Numbered from the stretch's first letter, positions 36,306 to 46,443 are shown. The stretch is DNA of 64,000 nt from Selenomonadaceae bacterium (GCA_017475745.1 JAFVEZ010000018.1:1-64000); one strand, 5' to 3'. Made by a program: numbers and translations. The notes: generated by a model not told the origin, from the letters alone.

Positions 36306-38330
36306 TCAACGATCTGATTTATGATTTATACGCCAAAACCGCGAATCATCAAGATTTAACTTTCTTGAACTCTTCGGCATTATAAAACTGTCACCACAAG
36401 AGTTAAAATGAATTAGGCCAAGCTCCTCAAACACTTGGACTGCAGAGAGCATGGTGTAAGTTGAATTGAGTTTGGGATTTTTACTGGCAAACTCAGAGTT
36501 TCTAAATCCTACATTGAATTGACATATGTCATAAGGCTCATAGTTCAATTCATTGGAATACCGCCACAAGAACTTATATATACTTATCATTATCTCACGA
36601 TTAGGGAAGGCGCCAGTCTCTTCAGAAGGATCAATGGATTTAACCATACACTGGACACTGACCTTCTCATTAAAGGTGTTTAGTTCAGGCTCAAATATAA
36701 TATCAATGAGTTCATTTTCAATGAGCGGAATGAATGAAGATTTACTCCAGGCAACTGCTCTTATATCGAAGTTGGCATCATCAGACTTAATGAAAAAGCT
36801 TAGATGATTTTGCTCTTGACCCATTGCCTTTGGATAGACGCCCTTGACATTTTTGCAAGCGAAGACAGGCTGAGGATTATCAACGCCAAATGGTGCGATC
36901 TTATCCATCTCCTTCGCCAATTTAACATTTAATTCAGTAGGGTGAATCAGCGCATCTACCTTCTGAACAGGTATAAAGTCCTCTTCTTTGAGATTTTGCT
37001 TGACATAGCTGTCAAACTCATCTCTGAACTTTTCGAGATCTTTTGTCATCATCGTGAAACCGGCTGCCTTTGAGTGACCACCGTATTGAGTAAAATAATC
37101 CTTGAAGTGATCGAGGGTATGCTTCATGTGAAGTGCATCTATACTTCTGCATGACGCTCTGGCATATTCACCTTGAATTGAGAGTACAATCGTTGGAAGG
37201 TAATACTTCTCAAGAAGACGAGCAGCAGCAAGCCCTATAACACCTGGGTGCCATTTATCACTGGCTACTATAATGCTACTCATGTCGCCGCCGCGTTCCT
37301 TGCGGAGTTCCTTATACTTCTCATTAGCTTCGTCAACCATTCTAGTTTCTTTATCTTTGCGAATGTTGTTTTCCTCATCGAGTTTTTGAGCGATCGTTTT
37401 TGCTTCTTCTTGATTCTCACTGAGAAGCAGTTTAACACCTTCGGAGGCGTAGGTAAGTCTGCCAACGGCATTGAGACGAGGTGCCAGCTTGTAGCCTAAA
37501 TGATTAGTATTTAATGTCTTGCCGCTGAGTCCTGCCGTCTCAATCAATGCGCGCAAACCGATATTACTTGTTTTTGGCATATGCTTGAGACCGAGATATA
37601 CAATTTTTCGATTTTCACCGACAAGCGGCACAATATCAGCAACCGTGGCAAGCGCAACCAAATCTATATCATCAACATAAGTATGAAAGTCAATACCTTT
37701 AATTTTCGCATTGAGTGCTTGGCAAATCTTAAAGGCAACACCTGCACCACAGAGGTTTTTGTCTGGATATGTGCAATCTTCCTGGTGAGGATCAATTACT
37801 GATATGGCATTATTAATCGGATCAGATGGCAAGTGATGATCTGTGACAATGACATCAATCTGGTCTTTGACTTCTTCAATCTCTTTGACATTCGATATAC
37901 CGCAATCAACAGATATTAGGAGATTAACACCCTCATCAACGATATTTTGAAGAGCAGGAACATTGAAGCCATAGCCTTCTTCACGACTAGGAATATAGAA
38001 ATTGACTACAGCACCAAGTTTTCTGAGTGTCCTTACCATTATAGCTGAAGATGTTATTCCATCAACGTCATAATCACCATAAATAACAATCTTCTCCTTG
38101 CCATTGATGGCTTTGATGATTCTGTCAACAGCTTCCGGCATGCCTTTCATTGTGAATGGATCGTGAAACTTTTGCCTATTCTCAGGATCAAGGAACACTT
38201 CAGCTTCTTCTATATTTGATATTCCACGATGACATAACACTTTAGCCGTCAATGAAGATATATCTAAAGTATCAACCAAAGATTCAACGATTTTTTTATC
38301 TTCTTCGTAAAGTAACCATTTCTTTCGCAT
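36306..38330 (-). CDS. recJ: Single-stranded-DNA-specific exonuclease RecJ
   Basis: A 674-residue DHH-family 5'-3' exonuclease used in recombination and mismatch repair. DHH motifs: IVIYGDYDVDGITSSA (motif I), ISVDCGIS (II), VIVTDHHLPSD (III, the DHH itself) and PHQEDCTYPDKNLCGAGVAFK (IV). The DHHA1 domain has YARASCRSID and YGGHSKAAGFTM, and an OB-type nucleic-acid-binding part follows. Start ATG 38330 is preceded by AAGAGGTG. The C-terminal 120 residues are a variable extension, including a short winged-helix-like stretch. Monocistronic as far as can be seen. Confidence 0.95.
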   Translation of the reverse strand: MRKKWLLYEEDKKIVESLVDTLDISSLTAKVLCHRGISNIEEAEVFLDPENRQKFHDPFTMKGMPEAVDRIIKAINGKEKIVIYGDYDVDGITSSAIMVRTLRKLGAVVNFYIPSREEGYGFNVPALQNIVDEGVNLLISVDCGISNVKEIEEVKDQIDVIVTDHHLPSDPINNAISVIDPHQEDCTYPDKNLCGAGVAFKICQALNAKIKGIDFHTYVDDIDLVALATVADIVPLVGENRKIVYLGLKHMPKTSNIGLRALIETAGLSGKTLNTNHLGYKLAPRLNAVGRLTYASEGVKLLLSENQEEAKTIAQKLDEENNIRKDKETRMVDEANEKYKELRKERGGDMSSIIVASDKWHPGVIGLAAARLLEKYYLPTIVLSIQGEYARASCRSIDALHMKHTLDHFKDYFTQYGGHSKAAGFTMMTKDLEKFRDEFDSYVKQNLKEEDFIPVQKVDALIHPTELNVKLAKEMDKIAPFGVDNPQPVFACKNVKGVYPKAMGQEQNHLSFFIKSDDANFDIRAVAWSKSSFIPLIENELIDIIFEPELNTFNEKVSVQCMVKSIDPSEETGAFPNREIMISIYKFLWRYSNELNYEPYDICQFNVGFRNSEFASKNPKLNSTYTMLSAVQVFEELGLIHFNSCGDSFIMPKSSRKLNLDDSRFWRINHKSDR

Positions 38331-38412
38331 AATACACCTCTTGAAGAGGTATTATAAACTAAAATCCTAAGACTTGCAACAGGTTTATAATTTACAGTCA
38401 ATACAGCCGCTG

Positions 38413-38441
38413 TTGACAAATATTATCGAACGTAGTAAAAT
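38413..38441 (+). promoter_or_regulatory. Sigma-A promoter for htpG
   Basis: TTGACA at 38413-38418, 17 bases, TAAAAT at 38436-38441. No CIRCE inverted repeat (TTAGCACTC-N9-GAGTGCTAA) is visible, so HrcA control is not indicated. Confidence 0.8.
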
Positions 38442-38483
38442 TCCGTAAGTATGGGAAAACTTTTATCGAAGAAGGTTGATTTA

Positions 38484-40373
38484 ATGTCAAAAGAAACTTT
38501 GGAATTTCAAGCTGAGACCAAGCGCCTTTTGGACTTGGTCATCAATTCTATTTACACCAACAAAGAGATTTTTCTGAGAGAGCTGATCTCAAATGCCTCT
38601 GATGCTATTGACAAGTTGCACTTTGAATCACTGACTAACCAGGACATTTTGGAAGGCAACTCTGACTATGAGATTTTTATTCTTCCTGATGCTGACTCAA
38701 AGACTATCACTATTAGTGACAATGGAATCGGCATGACGCGCGAAGAAGTGATCAGCAATATAGGAACGATCGCCAAATCCGGTACAAAAGCCTTTTTGGA
38801 GCAGCTTAAGGACAGCGGCGAATCTAATGAGGAATTGATCGGTCAGTTCGGTGTGGGTTTTTACTCTGCCTTCATTGTTGCTGATAAGGTTACTTTAATT
38901 ACTCGCAAGGCAGGGCAACAGTCCGCCGTCAAGTGGGAATCTGACGGCACCGGTGAGTTTACAATCGAAGAGAGTGAGAAAGAATCACGCGGAACGACTA
39001 TCACCTTGCACCTCAAGAAAGAGTTCACTGAGGGTGAGGACAACTTCACTGACACAAGAGACATTGAGCGTCTTATCAAGAAGTACTCCGACTATATTCG
39101 CTATCCGATTAAAATGAACTTTGAAGTTACCGACAAGGACAATAAGGACAATAAGACGATAGAAGTCCGTACCGTCAATTCGATGCAACCGCTCTGGACG
39201 AAGAACAAGTCCGACATCAAGCAGGAAGAGTACAACGAGTTTTTCAAACAACAGTTCCACGAGTGGGAAGAGCCGCTGGAAATTTACCACACCAAGGCTG
39301 AGGGTACAATCGAATACACCGCGCTCCTCTGTATTCCAAAGAAAGCCTCAGTTGATTTGTACTACTCCAACTATGAGCCAGGACTGCAGCTCTATTCCCG
39401 CCATGTGTTTATTATGGACAAGTGCAAGGACTTCTTGCCAGATTATATGCGTTTCATGAAAGGTTTGGTTGATTCGCCAGATCTGCCGCTCAATATCTCG
39501 CGTGAAATTCTTCAACAGAGCCGCGAGGTCAAGAAGATCGGCAAGGCGCTAGAGAAGAATATTTTGAAGCAGTTGACGAAGCTTCTACAGAATGATCGCC
39601 CAAAGTATGAACAATTCTGGCATGAGTATGGTAAGTCCTTTAAAATCGGAATTTACAATGATATCTACAACAGAAGCGTTGCCGACGACTTGAAGGATTT
39701 GCTGATATTTAAAACCTCAAGCGAGGGCAAGTTCTCAACGCTCTCTGAATATGTCACACGAATGAAGCCCGACCAGGATAAAATCTATTATGCCGCTGCT
39801 AAAGATACCGCGACGATTGAGAAATTGCCGCAAATGGAACTTTTGAAAGATCGTGGCATTGAAGTCGTCTATCTGCTTGATCCTGTTGATGAATTTACAT
39901 TTGAGGCGCTCCATGAGTACGACGGAAAGCACTTCCAGTCAATCAGTCGCGAAGACTTCAAGCTTGACGATGAGCAGTCTAAGGCCGAACAAAAACAAGT
40001 TGAAGACCTCACGAAAGACAATGAGACGATTCTCAAAGATGTCAAAGAGACGCTCAAGGATAAAGTCTCCGATGTCAAACTCACCTCACAACTCAAGAGT
40101 GGTGCTGTTTGCCTTGTCACCGGTGCTCATGGTCCTTCGCTATCAATGGAAAAGACCTTTGAAGCAATGAATAATCCATTCTTCAAGGCGTCGAAGATTC
40201 TTGAGATTAATCCGAATCACCCACTGTTCGGTAAACTAAAAGAAGCGCACGGCACTGACAATTTCGCTAGTTTCTGCGATTTGATGTACTGTCAAGCACT
40301 TCTGATTGAAGGTATTTTGCCGGATAATCACGTTGAGCTTGCCAACAAGATCGCCGACCTCATGACAAAGTGA
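38484..40373 (+). CDS. htpG: Molecular chaperone HtpG (Hsp90)
   Basis: Cytoplasmic ATP-dependent chaperone of 629 residues. The GHKL nucleotide-binding site shows LISNASDAIDKL, ISDNGIGMT and GQFGVGFYSAFIVAD. The middle domain has PLNISREILQQSREVKKI with the ATP-gamma-phosphate Arg. The C-terminal dimerisation domain ends with ALLIEGILPDN. GAAGG just before ATG 38484 and the promoter position support this start over an ATG 33 bases upstream. It stands alone between recJ and an Rrf2 gene. Confidence 0.97.
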   Translation: MSKETLEFQAETKRLLDLVINSIYTNKEIFLRELISNASDAIDKLHFESLTNQDILEGNSDYEIFILPDADSKTITISDNGIGMTREEVISNIGTIAKSGTKAFLEQLKDSGESNEELIGQFGVGFYSAFIVADKVTLITRKAGQQSAVKWESDGTGEFTIEESEKESRGTTITLHLKKEFTEGEDNFTDTRDIERLIKKYSDYIRYPIKMNFEVTDKDNKDNKTIEVRTVNSMQPLWTKNKSDIKQEEYNEFFKQQFHEWEEPLEIYHTKAEGTIEYTALLCIPKKASVDLYYSNYEPGLQLYSRHVFIMDKCKDFLPDYMRFMKGLVDSPDLPLNISREILQQSREVKKIGKALEKNILKQLTKLLQNDRPKYEQFWHEYGKSFKIGIYNDIYNRSVADDLKDLLIFKTSSEGKFSTLSEYVTRMKPDQDKIYYAAAKDTATIEKLPQMELLKDRGIEVVYLLDPVDEFTFEALHEYDGKHFQSISREDFKLDDEQSKAEQKQVEDLTKDNETILKDVKETLKDKVSDVKLTSQLKSGAVCLVTGAHGPSLSMEKTFEAMNNPFFKASKILEINPNHPLFGKLKEAHGTDNFASFCDLMYCQALLIEGILPDNHVELANKIADLMTK

Positions 40374-40388
40374 AATATATAATCCTAG

Positions 40389-40418
40389 ACTTCACAGCAA
40401 TCGTTGTGAAGCTTTTTT
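40389..40418 (+). terminator. Terminator after htpG
   Basis: CTTCACA at 40390-40396 pairs with TGTGAAG at 40405-40411, with two further inner pairs, followed by six T. Confidence 0.85.
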
Positions 40419-40426
40419 ATTGAGTG

Positions 40427-40455
40427 TTGACAAAAGATTAAAACTTCGCTATCAT
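40427..40455 (+). promoter_or_regulatory. Sigma-A promoter for the Rrf2-CydC-like unit
   Basis: TTGACA at 40427-40432, 17 bases, TATCAT at 40450-40455; the Rrf2 ATG is about 40 bases further. Confidence 0.75.
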
Positions 40456-40493
40456 ATATGACATAGATTTACAGTACGAATAGAGGTTTTAAT

Positions 40494-40934
40494 ATGAAAA
40501 TTTCTGCAAAAGGGCGCTATGGGCTTGTGGCAATGACCCATCTGGCGCAGTGTTATGAGAGCGAAATACCGATAACCATCATCAGCATTTCACAAAAATT
40601 AGGTATTTCAAAGATTTACCTTGAACAAGTGTTCTCACTGCTAAAGCGAGCGAAGTTAGTGAAGAGCATCAAAGGTTCACAGGGCGGTTATCAGTTGGCA
40701 CGTAGTCCTAGAGATATAACGGCTTATGACATACTCTCAGCGATAGAGTTGGGATTGATGGAGCAAACTGTATCGGAATCCAAGTTTCCTGAATTGGACA
40801 AGGCAATTAACGAGAACGTCTACAGGCCACTGGACGAGGGTATAAATGAGATATTGAGATCGGTGAATCTGGAAAATGTATTAAATGCCGTCAACAAAGA
40901 GATGGACGCATCAAGTCAAATGTATTTCATCTAG
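40494..40934 (+). CDS. Rrf2 family transcription regulator without cluster cysteines
   Basis: A 146-residue winged-helix regulator. KISAKGRYGLVAMTHLA is the classic Rrf2 start, followed by ISQKLGISKIYLEQVFSLL and SIKGSQGGYQLARSPRDITA. The three Cys that hold the iron-sulfur cluster in IscR, NsrR and RsrR are absent (the only Cys is near residue 20), so it is more like the CymR type that senses through a partner protein or ligand. It ends three bases before the ATG of a CydC-like ABC gene, probably its target or partner. Many Rrf2 members also repress their own operon. Confidence 0.9.
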   Translation: MKISAKGRYGLVAMTHLAQCYESEIPITIISISQKLGISKIYLEQVFSLLKRAKLVKSIKGSQGGYQLARSPRDITAYDILSAIELGLMEQTVSESKFPELDKAINENVYRPLDEGINEILRSVNLENVLNAVNKEMDASSQMYFI

Positions 40935-40937
40935 TCT

Positions 40938-42443
40938 ATGTTTAAGATGTTTCCGGCGATAGTAGTCAACATAGCGGCGGCGGTGACAGGTATAATATTG
41001 ATGGCGGCGTCGGCTTGGCTTATAACTTCCGCTTCATTCCATTCGCCGCTGTCTGCCTTGGCAGTCGGTATCACTTTAGTGAGAGCGGCAGGTCTTTTTA
41101 GAGCTATTTTTCGCTACTTGGATAGGTATTTGAGTCATGAGATAATGTTCAAGGCATTGACTCAGATTCAATTAAATCTCTATCAGAAAGCGCTTAGAGT
41201 ATTACCTTTAAAGAGTGGCGGCACCTTTGAAGCACAAATATTGCACGAGTTGGCAGTTTGGGCAAATGAAGTGAAATACCGTTTTGCAAGGGTAATACAG
41301 CCACTTTTAAGTACTGCCTTGATAACAGTTGCAGTGACAGTCTATCTGTTCGGAACCATTGGAACAGTTAGTTTATTATTGCCGCTCTCAATGCTGCTGA
41401 CAATCATAATTGCCTTGACTTTCAGAGAATCAGTAAAAGTCAACGACATAGCCTATCGCGAAAGGTTGTTAGATTTCTTCGATGGCTTTGAAGAGCTAAA
41501 GGCAGCAAAGAACTCAGAGGAAGCAATCAACAAACTTGACGAGACGGCTTCAAACCTCAAAGAGATGGAGCAACTCAGGAGAACTAAAACGATCAATATT
41601 GACAGTTTTTGTGCTGTCATGAATACCATGGCGATGTTGGTATTGTTAAAAGAGCTTGCAGGCCAAGTCGATATAATTGACTTGGCAATGTGGCTCTTTA
41701 TTTTGCTCATGTCGTTTGAGATGTTCAATGCTTTGCCGAATGTCGCAAGAAGTTTATTTAACGCGGAATGTGAAATACTAAATGCCGAATCAAAATGTAC
41801 AAGCGTCGTGTACAATGAAACAAGAAGGTTAAATTGCGCTTTAAATATTGAGCACATCTCATTTGGATATGTGACTTCCTCTAAAATACTAAACGATATC
41901 AATCTTGAAATTATACACGGCAGCAAGATTGCCATTATCGGTGAGAGTGGCAGTGGCAAGACGACGTTACTGTATTTAATGCTTGGACTTTGGAAACCAG
42001 ATTCAGGGCAAATATCTATCAATGGAAGCATAGCCGCTGCGACAGTGAACAATTACATCTTTTCGCAATCGGTTCGTGAGAACTTCTCACTGTTGTACCC
42101 AAATGTCACGGAAGAAGAAATGCTCAGATCATTGAAGATATGTCAACTTGACCATCTCGATCTTGACAGAGAGCTTGGAGAGAACGGAATTAAAATTTCC
42201 GGCGGTGAACGCAATAGATTACAAACTGCTCTGGCATTAGCAATGAACAGTGATATACTTATTCTTGATGAGCCAACGGCAGGACTGGATAGAATCACAG
42301 GCACCAATTTGATTAGAGCTATAATCGACGAGACAAATGAAAAAGACCGCACGCTGATTGTAATAACGCACGATCTTTCCGTTGCCCGGTTGATGGACAG
42401 AATATATAAACTGTACGAAGGTAAACTTATTTACGAAGGTTGA
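40938..42443 (+). CDS. CydC-like ABC exporter half-transporter
   Basis: A 501-residue fused membrane/ATPase protein. Six helices come first, with [20 protein letters not shown] and a [20 protein letters not shown] block that is characteristic of CydC. The ATPase has Walker [10 protein letters not shown], signature ISGGERNR, Walker [13 protein letters not shown] and the switch His in VITHD. CydDC exports cysteine and glutathione and is needed to assemble cytochrome bd; here the partner CydD and the oxidase genes cydAB are absent, and the protein is shorter than the usual 570 residues. No strong ribosome site is seen, so it is probably coupled to the Rrf2 gene. Its last 17 bases overlap convergent rpsO. 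Confidence 0.82.
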   Translation: MFKMFPAIVVNIAAAVTGIILMAASAWLITSASFHSPLSALAVGITLVRAAGLFRAIFRYLDRYLSHEIMFKALTQIQLNLYQKALRVLPLKSGGTFEAQILHELAVWANEVKYRFARVIQPLLSTALITVAVTVYLFGTIGTVSLLLPLSMLLTIIIALTFRESVKVNDIAYRERLLDFFDGFEELKAAKNSEEAINKLDETASNLKEMEQLRRTKTINIDSFCAVMNTMAMLVLLKELAGQVDIIDLAMWLFILLMSFEMFNALPNVARSLFNAECEILNAESKCTSVVYNETRRLNCALNIEHISFGYVTSSKILNDINLEIIHGSKIAIIGESGSGKTTLLYLMLGLWKPDSGQISINGSIAAATVNNYIFSQSVRENFSLLYPNVTEEEMLRSLKICQLDHLDLDRELGENGIKISGGERNRLQTALALAMNSDILILDEPTAGLDRITGTNLIRAIIDETNEKDRTLIVITHDLSVARLMDRIYKLYEGKLIYEG

Positions 42444-42693
42444 GTTGAGCAATAATCTCACGATAGCGGTTAATGTCCTTCTTTTGGAGGTAGCTGAGAA
42501 GTCTGCGACGATGACCTACCATCTTGAGAAGACCGCGACGAGAGTGATGATCCTTCTTGTGAACTTTAAGATGTTCGGTAAGGTAAATGATACGATTGGT
42601 GAGGATAGCAATCTGGACTTCTGGTGAACCGGTGTCACCATCATGAGTTGCGTACTTTTGAATGATCTCCTGTTTGTTATCTTTTGTAAGCAT
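42427..42693 (-). CDS. rpsO: 30S ribosomal protein S15
   Basis: An 88-residue primary 16S rRNA-binding protein. Family blocks are [31 protein letters not shown] and [23 protein letters not shown] lies before the ATG. The 3' end overlaps the tail of the convergent CydC-like gene by 17 bases. In many bacteria pnp follows rpsO directly; here pnp is 13 kb away on the same strand. A consensus promoter and a leader of about 80 bases precede it. Confidence 0.98.
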   Translation of the reverse strand: MLTKDNKQEIIQKYATHDGDTGSPEVQIAILTNRIIYLTEHLKVHKKDHHSRRGLLKMVGHRRRLLSYLQKKDINRYREIIAQLNLRK

Positions 42694-42778
42694 AGTATTA
42701 CTCCTTTGATTTTGATTATCCTACGGCTTGAGAAAGCGCCGGAGAACGTCAAACCCAGCCGCGGACTTGAACTGAGAT

Positions 42779-42807
42779 AGTATAACACACCTAATATATA
42801 ATGTCAA
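42779..42807 (-). promoter_or_regulatory. Sigma-A promoter for rpsO
   Basis: On the minus strand TTGACA (42802-42807), 17 bases, TATACT (42779-42784). The transcript leader of about 80 bases (42694-42772) is GC-rich for this genome and contains possible pairing such as CGGCGCTTT/AAGCCG, so it could be the S15 autoregulatory region; this last point is inference. Confidence 0.8.
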
Positions 42808-42918
42808 TGCTTTCGTATCCAATCGCTCATTGTGACTTGACTTTTAACTTGATTAGGGAATGAAGCAATCAAAATATCATTTATCACATCATGTTCGCGC
42901 TTAGATTCTCCTCAAAAT

Positions 42919-44352
42919 TTAACGAACATATTCACCGCGAATATCTTCAACAGGCGGAGGAATAGGATAATCTCCGCTGAAGCAGGCTGTACAGATAGGC
43001 TTGCCGCCGCTCAGTTCCTTTAGACATTCAATCGGCAGATACCCAAGCGAATCGGCACCAATGATCCTGCAGATCTCCTCAACACTGCGATTGTGAGCAA
43101 TCAACTGATCTTCAGAAGGAATATCAATGCCAAAATAGCAAGGGTGATAAAACGGCGGCGAAGATATTCTCATATGTACTTCTTTGGCACCGGCATTTCT
43201 CAACATTGTGATAATCTGATCGCTCGTCGTGCCGCGGACTATAGAATCATCAATTATGATAACTCGCTTGCCCTCAACCATCTCACGAAGGACATTAAGC
43301 TTGATTTTGACACTCTGAATACGGCTGGACTGTTGAGGTTTAATAAAAGTCCTGCCGACATAGGTGTTCTTGGTGAAAGCAATGCCATAAGGTATGCCGG
43401 ATTCCATGGAGTAGCCAAGCGCCGCCATATTGCCGGATTCTGGAATACTCACCACAACATCAGCCTCTACGGGATGAGTCTTGGCAAGAAGACGACCAGC
43501 AATAATCCTAGACTTAGTGACACTCATTCCGTCGAAGATTGTATCCGGTCGACAAAAGTAGATATACTCAAAGACACAGCGAGCTTCTTGGTTGTAAGGA
43601 AGGGCAAGCTCAAGATTGGACTCAATGGAGCCGTCAACGTTGATTGTCACGACTTCACCAGGCAATACATCACGAATAAACTTAGCATTGACGGTCTCAA
43701 GGGCGCAACTCTCCGAAGCGATTATATAGGCGCTGTCGAGTTTGCCAATTACTAGAGGGCGGAAACCGTAAGGATCGCGGGCACCAATGAGCTTACGTGG
43801 GCTTGCAATTACCAGAGAATATGATCCTTTAACCTTCTTGAGTGCTCTGACAGCCGCTTCTTGAACTGTCGGAGCTTCAATTCTTTCACGGGCGATGTGA
43901 TAAGCAATGGTCTCGGTATCAATGGTGGTTTGGAATATGGCACCGCCCTTGGCGAGTTCTCGGCGAAGCTGTGGAGCATTGACAAGATTGCCGTTATGAG
44001 CAAGCATAAGGGTACCTTTGATGTAAGCAAGAACCAACGGTTGAGAGTTCTCATGAGTCGAAGCTCCGGCAGTAGAATAGCGTACATGACCAATGCCAAG
44101 ATTGCCTTTGAGCTTGGAAATGTTCTCCTTGTTGAAAACTTGATTCAGACGGCCAAGTCCTTTTTGGCAGAGAACCTTATCTCTGCCCTTGAAGGTATTT
44201 GTCACAGCAATACCAGCGCTCTCCTGCCCGCGATGCTGCAGAGCATAGAGACCATAATAAATCGTCTGGGCAACATCACCGCCCTCAAGATCATACATTC
44301 CGAATACGCCGCACTCTTCACCGATTTGTATTTCCATTGAACCTAAATCCAT
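42919..44352 (-). CDS. purF: Amidophosphoribosyltransferase PurF
   Basis: First committed enzyme of purine synthesis, 477 residues. A short propeptide precedes the catalytic Cys of the glutaminase domain (EECGVFGMYD); LQHRGQESAGIAV, GHVRYST and SQPL follow. The PRPP-binding motif is VIIIDDSIVRGTT. Cys in CVFEYIYFCRPD and CTACF near the end match the Bacillus-type enzyme with a structural [4Fe-4S] cluster. The first ATG (44352) has GGTGAGG very close; an ATG 15 bases later is also possible. No purine riboswitch was recognised upstream and no other pur genes are adjacent. Confidence 0.97.
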   Translation of the reverse strand: MDLGSMEIQIGEECGVFGMYDLEGGDVAQTIYYGLYALQHRGQESAGIAVTNTFKGRDKVLCQKGLGRLNQVFNKENISKLKGNLGIGHVRYSTAGASTHENSQPLVLAYIKGTLMLAHNGNLVNAPQLRRELAKGGAIFQTTIDTETIAYHIARERIEAPTVQEAAVRALKKVKGSYSLVIASPRKLIGARDPYGFRPLVIGKLDSAYIIASESCALETVNAKFIRDVLPGEVVTINVDGSIESNLELALPYNQEARCVFEYIYFCRPDTIFDGMSVTKSRIIAGRLLAKTHPVEADVVVSIPESGNMAALGYSMESGIPYGIAFTKNTYVGRTFIKPQQSSRIQSVKIKLNVLREMVEGKRVIIIDDSIVRGTTSDQIITMLRNAGAKEVHMRISSPPFYHPCYFGIDIPSEDQLIAHNRSVEEICRIIGADSLGYLPIECLKELSGGKPICTACFSGDYPIPPPVEDIRGEYVR

Positions 44353-44373
44353 TACCTCACCCCTTATAACAAA

Positions 44374-44437
44374 TAGTTGACAGCAGATAGCAGACCGTTC
44401 GCTATCATTAGAACTATCCGCTAACTTCCGTCAACTA
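44374..44437. repeat. Nested inverted repeat between a chemoreceptor gene and purF
   Basis: TAGTTGAC (44374-44381) pairs with GTCAACTA (44430-44437), and inside it GATAGC (44386-44391) pairs with GCTATC (44401-44406). There is no T run, so it is not a classic terminator. It lies in the leader of purF or the tail of the chemoreceptor transcript. Confidence 0.5.
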
Positions 44438-44447
44438 ACAATCACTA

Positions 44448-46250
44448 TTAAATTTTGAACTTGGCAATAACTTCTTGCATGTTTTGTGCTTGCATTGCCA
44501 ATGAGCGGCTTGCATCTGCAATCTCGTGCATAGTTGCAGTCTGCTCCTCGCTTGCTGCAGAGACAGTTTCCGATTCCTTTGCAACCTCACGGCTCTTGGT
44601 ATTGATGTGATCTACCGACTTGGTGATGACATCAGTACTGTCAACGAGTTCAGCAACAATCGCTTCCATACGCTCAGAACCTTCGGCAACATCAGTGACC
44701 ATGACAGCAATCTCTTTGAATGTCTTGCCTGCACCGTCAACGGAACTTGCACCACTTTGAACTTGTTTGACGCTATCCTGCATTGAATGAACGGCGTCTT
44801 GAGCTTTAGCTTGAATAGAGCCAATCAAGTTGGAAATCTCTTGAGCTGAAGTCTGAGACTGTTCGGCGAGTTTGCGGACTTCATCAGCAACGACTGCAAA
44901 GCCACGGCCATGCTCACCGGCACGCGCCGCTTCAATAGCTGCATTGAGTGCCAAAAGATTGGTTTGATCCGCGATTGCAGCAATGGCGTCAACAATTTTG
45001 CCAATCTTGTCGGACTCTTCGCCAAGTTGTGCAATAACGGTAGAGGCGTCACTTACAGAGGACTCAATGACCTTCATCTGGTCGACAGCGTCAGCCACGC
45101 TCTTGCCACCCATTTCAGCAGCGTTGTTGGTCTCCTGTATTTTGCTACTTGAAGCGGACAGCGTATCAGTGAAGGTGTTCATATTCTTCATGAGCTGTTC
45201 AGATTGACGAGTCGCATTCTCAACCTCACCAAACTGCTCAGTAGCAGCGCCGGCGACTTTAACAATCGAATCGGCAACCTGATTGATTGCCAGTGAAGAC
45301 TGATCGGCGGAAGCTGTAAGCTGTTCGGAAGCTGCTGCAACTTGCTCTGCTGCTTCGGCAACCTTCTTGACCATATCATTAACATTTTTGCGAAGATTTA
45401 GGACAGCTTGACCCATGACACCAATTTCATCACCGCGTTCAGTGTCAATCGGTATGGAATTGTTGGTCATTCTGAAGTCACCAGTCGCAAGTACATCGAC
45501 TGCTTCTGTCAAATCTCTGATAGGCTGAATCATTCTCTTAGATACGAACAACGAAGCTACTATCAACAAGACTTCAAGGATAATCATCACAACGACGACC
45601 ATTATGAGGTTGGAGCGGAACTCAGCATCAGCTCTCTCCTGGACTGCTGCCACTTTAGTGTCGATATAGTCAATCCATACACCAGTGCCGATAACCCAGC
45701 GATAAGGTGCGAATGAAGCGGTATAGTTGCGTTTTGGAAGAGGTTCAGTCTGATTAGGCTTTGCAAACATAAGGTCAGTATATCCGCCACCGGACTTTTG
45801 ACCATTTTCGATCATTTCTTTGATAAATTGTTTGCCGTGTGGGTCTGTGAGATTGATACGAGATTTACCCTCAGTCTCAGTTCTGCCAAGCAGAACGACA
45901 TTGACGCCTTCATAAGTGTCAATCCAGAAGTAACCTGCACCGTTGTCATAGCGAAGATTGCGAACAAGTGCAGCGGCCTCAGTCATAGCCTGCTCTTGAG
46001 TGAGTTGGCCTGCCTGTTGACGCTTGTAGACGGTATCAATAATACTTATCGCGGTTTCAGTTTCGATTTTGAGTTCTCTTTCAACGTCCTCTGTGAGAGC
46101 CGCTCTGTATTGGTTCACCTCTGCCTCAGTGGAATCAAGAGAACTTTTGAAGAAAATTACGCCCATAAGGAGCATAGTAATCATCGAAGCGCCTATCATA
46201 ACAAGCAAGAATTGTGTTCGCATAGACGATTGCATTTGAAGCCCACCCAT
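44448..46250 (-). CDS. Methyl-accepting chemotaxis protein with single Cache sensor
   Basis: A 600-residue receptor. TM1 is near residues 11-33. The periplasmic part is a single Cache domain ([32 protein letters not shown], then [16 protein letters not shown]), a type known to bind small organic acids or amino acids. TM2 (residues about 215-238), HAMP and the cytoplasmic signalling domain with [20 protein letters not shown] follow. GGAGATG upstream of ATG 46250 is preferred, because the longest open frame would begin at the transcription start of the promoter at 46355-46382. The gene follows a LivJ-like lipoprotein gene on the same strand. Confidence 0.94.
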   Translation of the reverse strand: MGGLQMQSSMRTQFLLVMIGASMITMLLMGVIFFKSSLDSTEAEVNQYRAALTEDVERELKIETETAISIIDTVYKRQQAGQLTQEQAMTEAAALVRNLRYDNGAGYFWIDTYEGVNVVLLGRTETEGKSRINLTDPHGKQFIKEMIENGQKSGGGYTDLMFAKPNQTEPLPKRNYTASFAPYRWVIGTGVWIDYIDTKVAAVQERADAEFRSNLIMVVVVMIILEVLLIVASLFVSKRMIQPIRDLTEAVDVLATGDFRMTNNSIPIDTERGDEIGVMGQAVLNLRKNVNDMVKKVAEAAEQVAAASEQLTASADQSSLAINQVADSIVKVAGAATEQFGEVENATRQSEQLMKNMNTFTDTLSASSSKIQETNNAAEMGGKSVADAVDQMKVIESSVSDASTVIAQLGEESDKIGKIVDAIAAIADQTNLLALNAAIEAARAGEHGRGFAVVADEVRKLAEQSQTSAQEISNLIGSIQAKAQDAVHSMQDSVKQVQSGASSVDGAGKTFKEIAVMVTDVAEGSERMEAIVAELVDSTDVITKSVDHINTKSREVAKESETVSAASEEQTATMHEIADASRSLAMQAQNMQEVIAKFKI

Positions 46251-46354
46251 TAGAAATTCATCTCCTCTGTTGTTTCTTTTATCGGAATGATGAGTTGTTT
46301 CCTGGGCTTTTTTAAAACAACCCTCTATCCGACAAAAAATCACGAATAATTTAT

Positions 46355-46382
46355 AGTATACTTATTCTATTTAGTGAGTTAA
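46355..46382 (-). promoter_or_regulatory. Promoter for the Cache chemoreceptor gene
   Basis: On the minus strand TTAACT (46377-46382), 16 bases, TATACT (46355-46360), followed by a leader of about 100 bases. Confidence 0.6.
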
Positions 46383-46401
46383 ATTCCTGCGTGACTCTAA
46401 T

Positions 46402-46443
46402 AAAAAAAGGCTTTTTCTGCAAATTAAACAGATAAGCCTTTTT
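46402..46443 (-). terminator. Terminator after the LivJ-like gene
   Basis: AAAAAGGCTT and AAGCCTTTTT (46404-46413 with 46434-46443) form a 10-bp stem; on the minus strand the hairpin ends in TTTTTTTATT. Confidence 0.85.

Noticed and set aside
38380-38483. CIRCE element upstream of htpG
   Set aside because: No inverted repeat of the TTAGCACTC type is present.
41453-42052. 199-codon minus-strand open frame
   Set aside because: Antisense to the CydC-like gene, without ribosome site or recognisable domain.
43093-43755. 220-codon plus-strand open frame
   Set aside because: Lies fully antisense to purF, whose motifs are intact; it is a by-product of codon bias.
44353-44447. Purine riboswitch upstream of purF
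   Set aside because: The region is only about 95 bases and shows a simple nested hairpin without the conserved purine-aptamer core.
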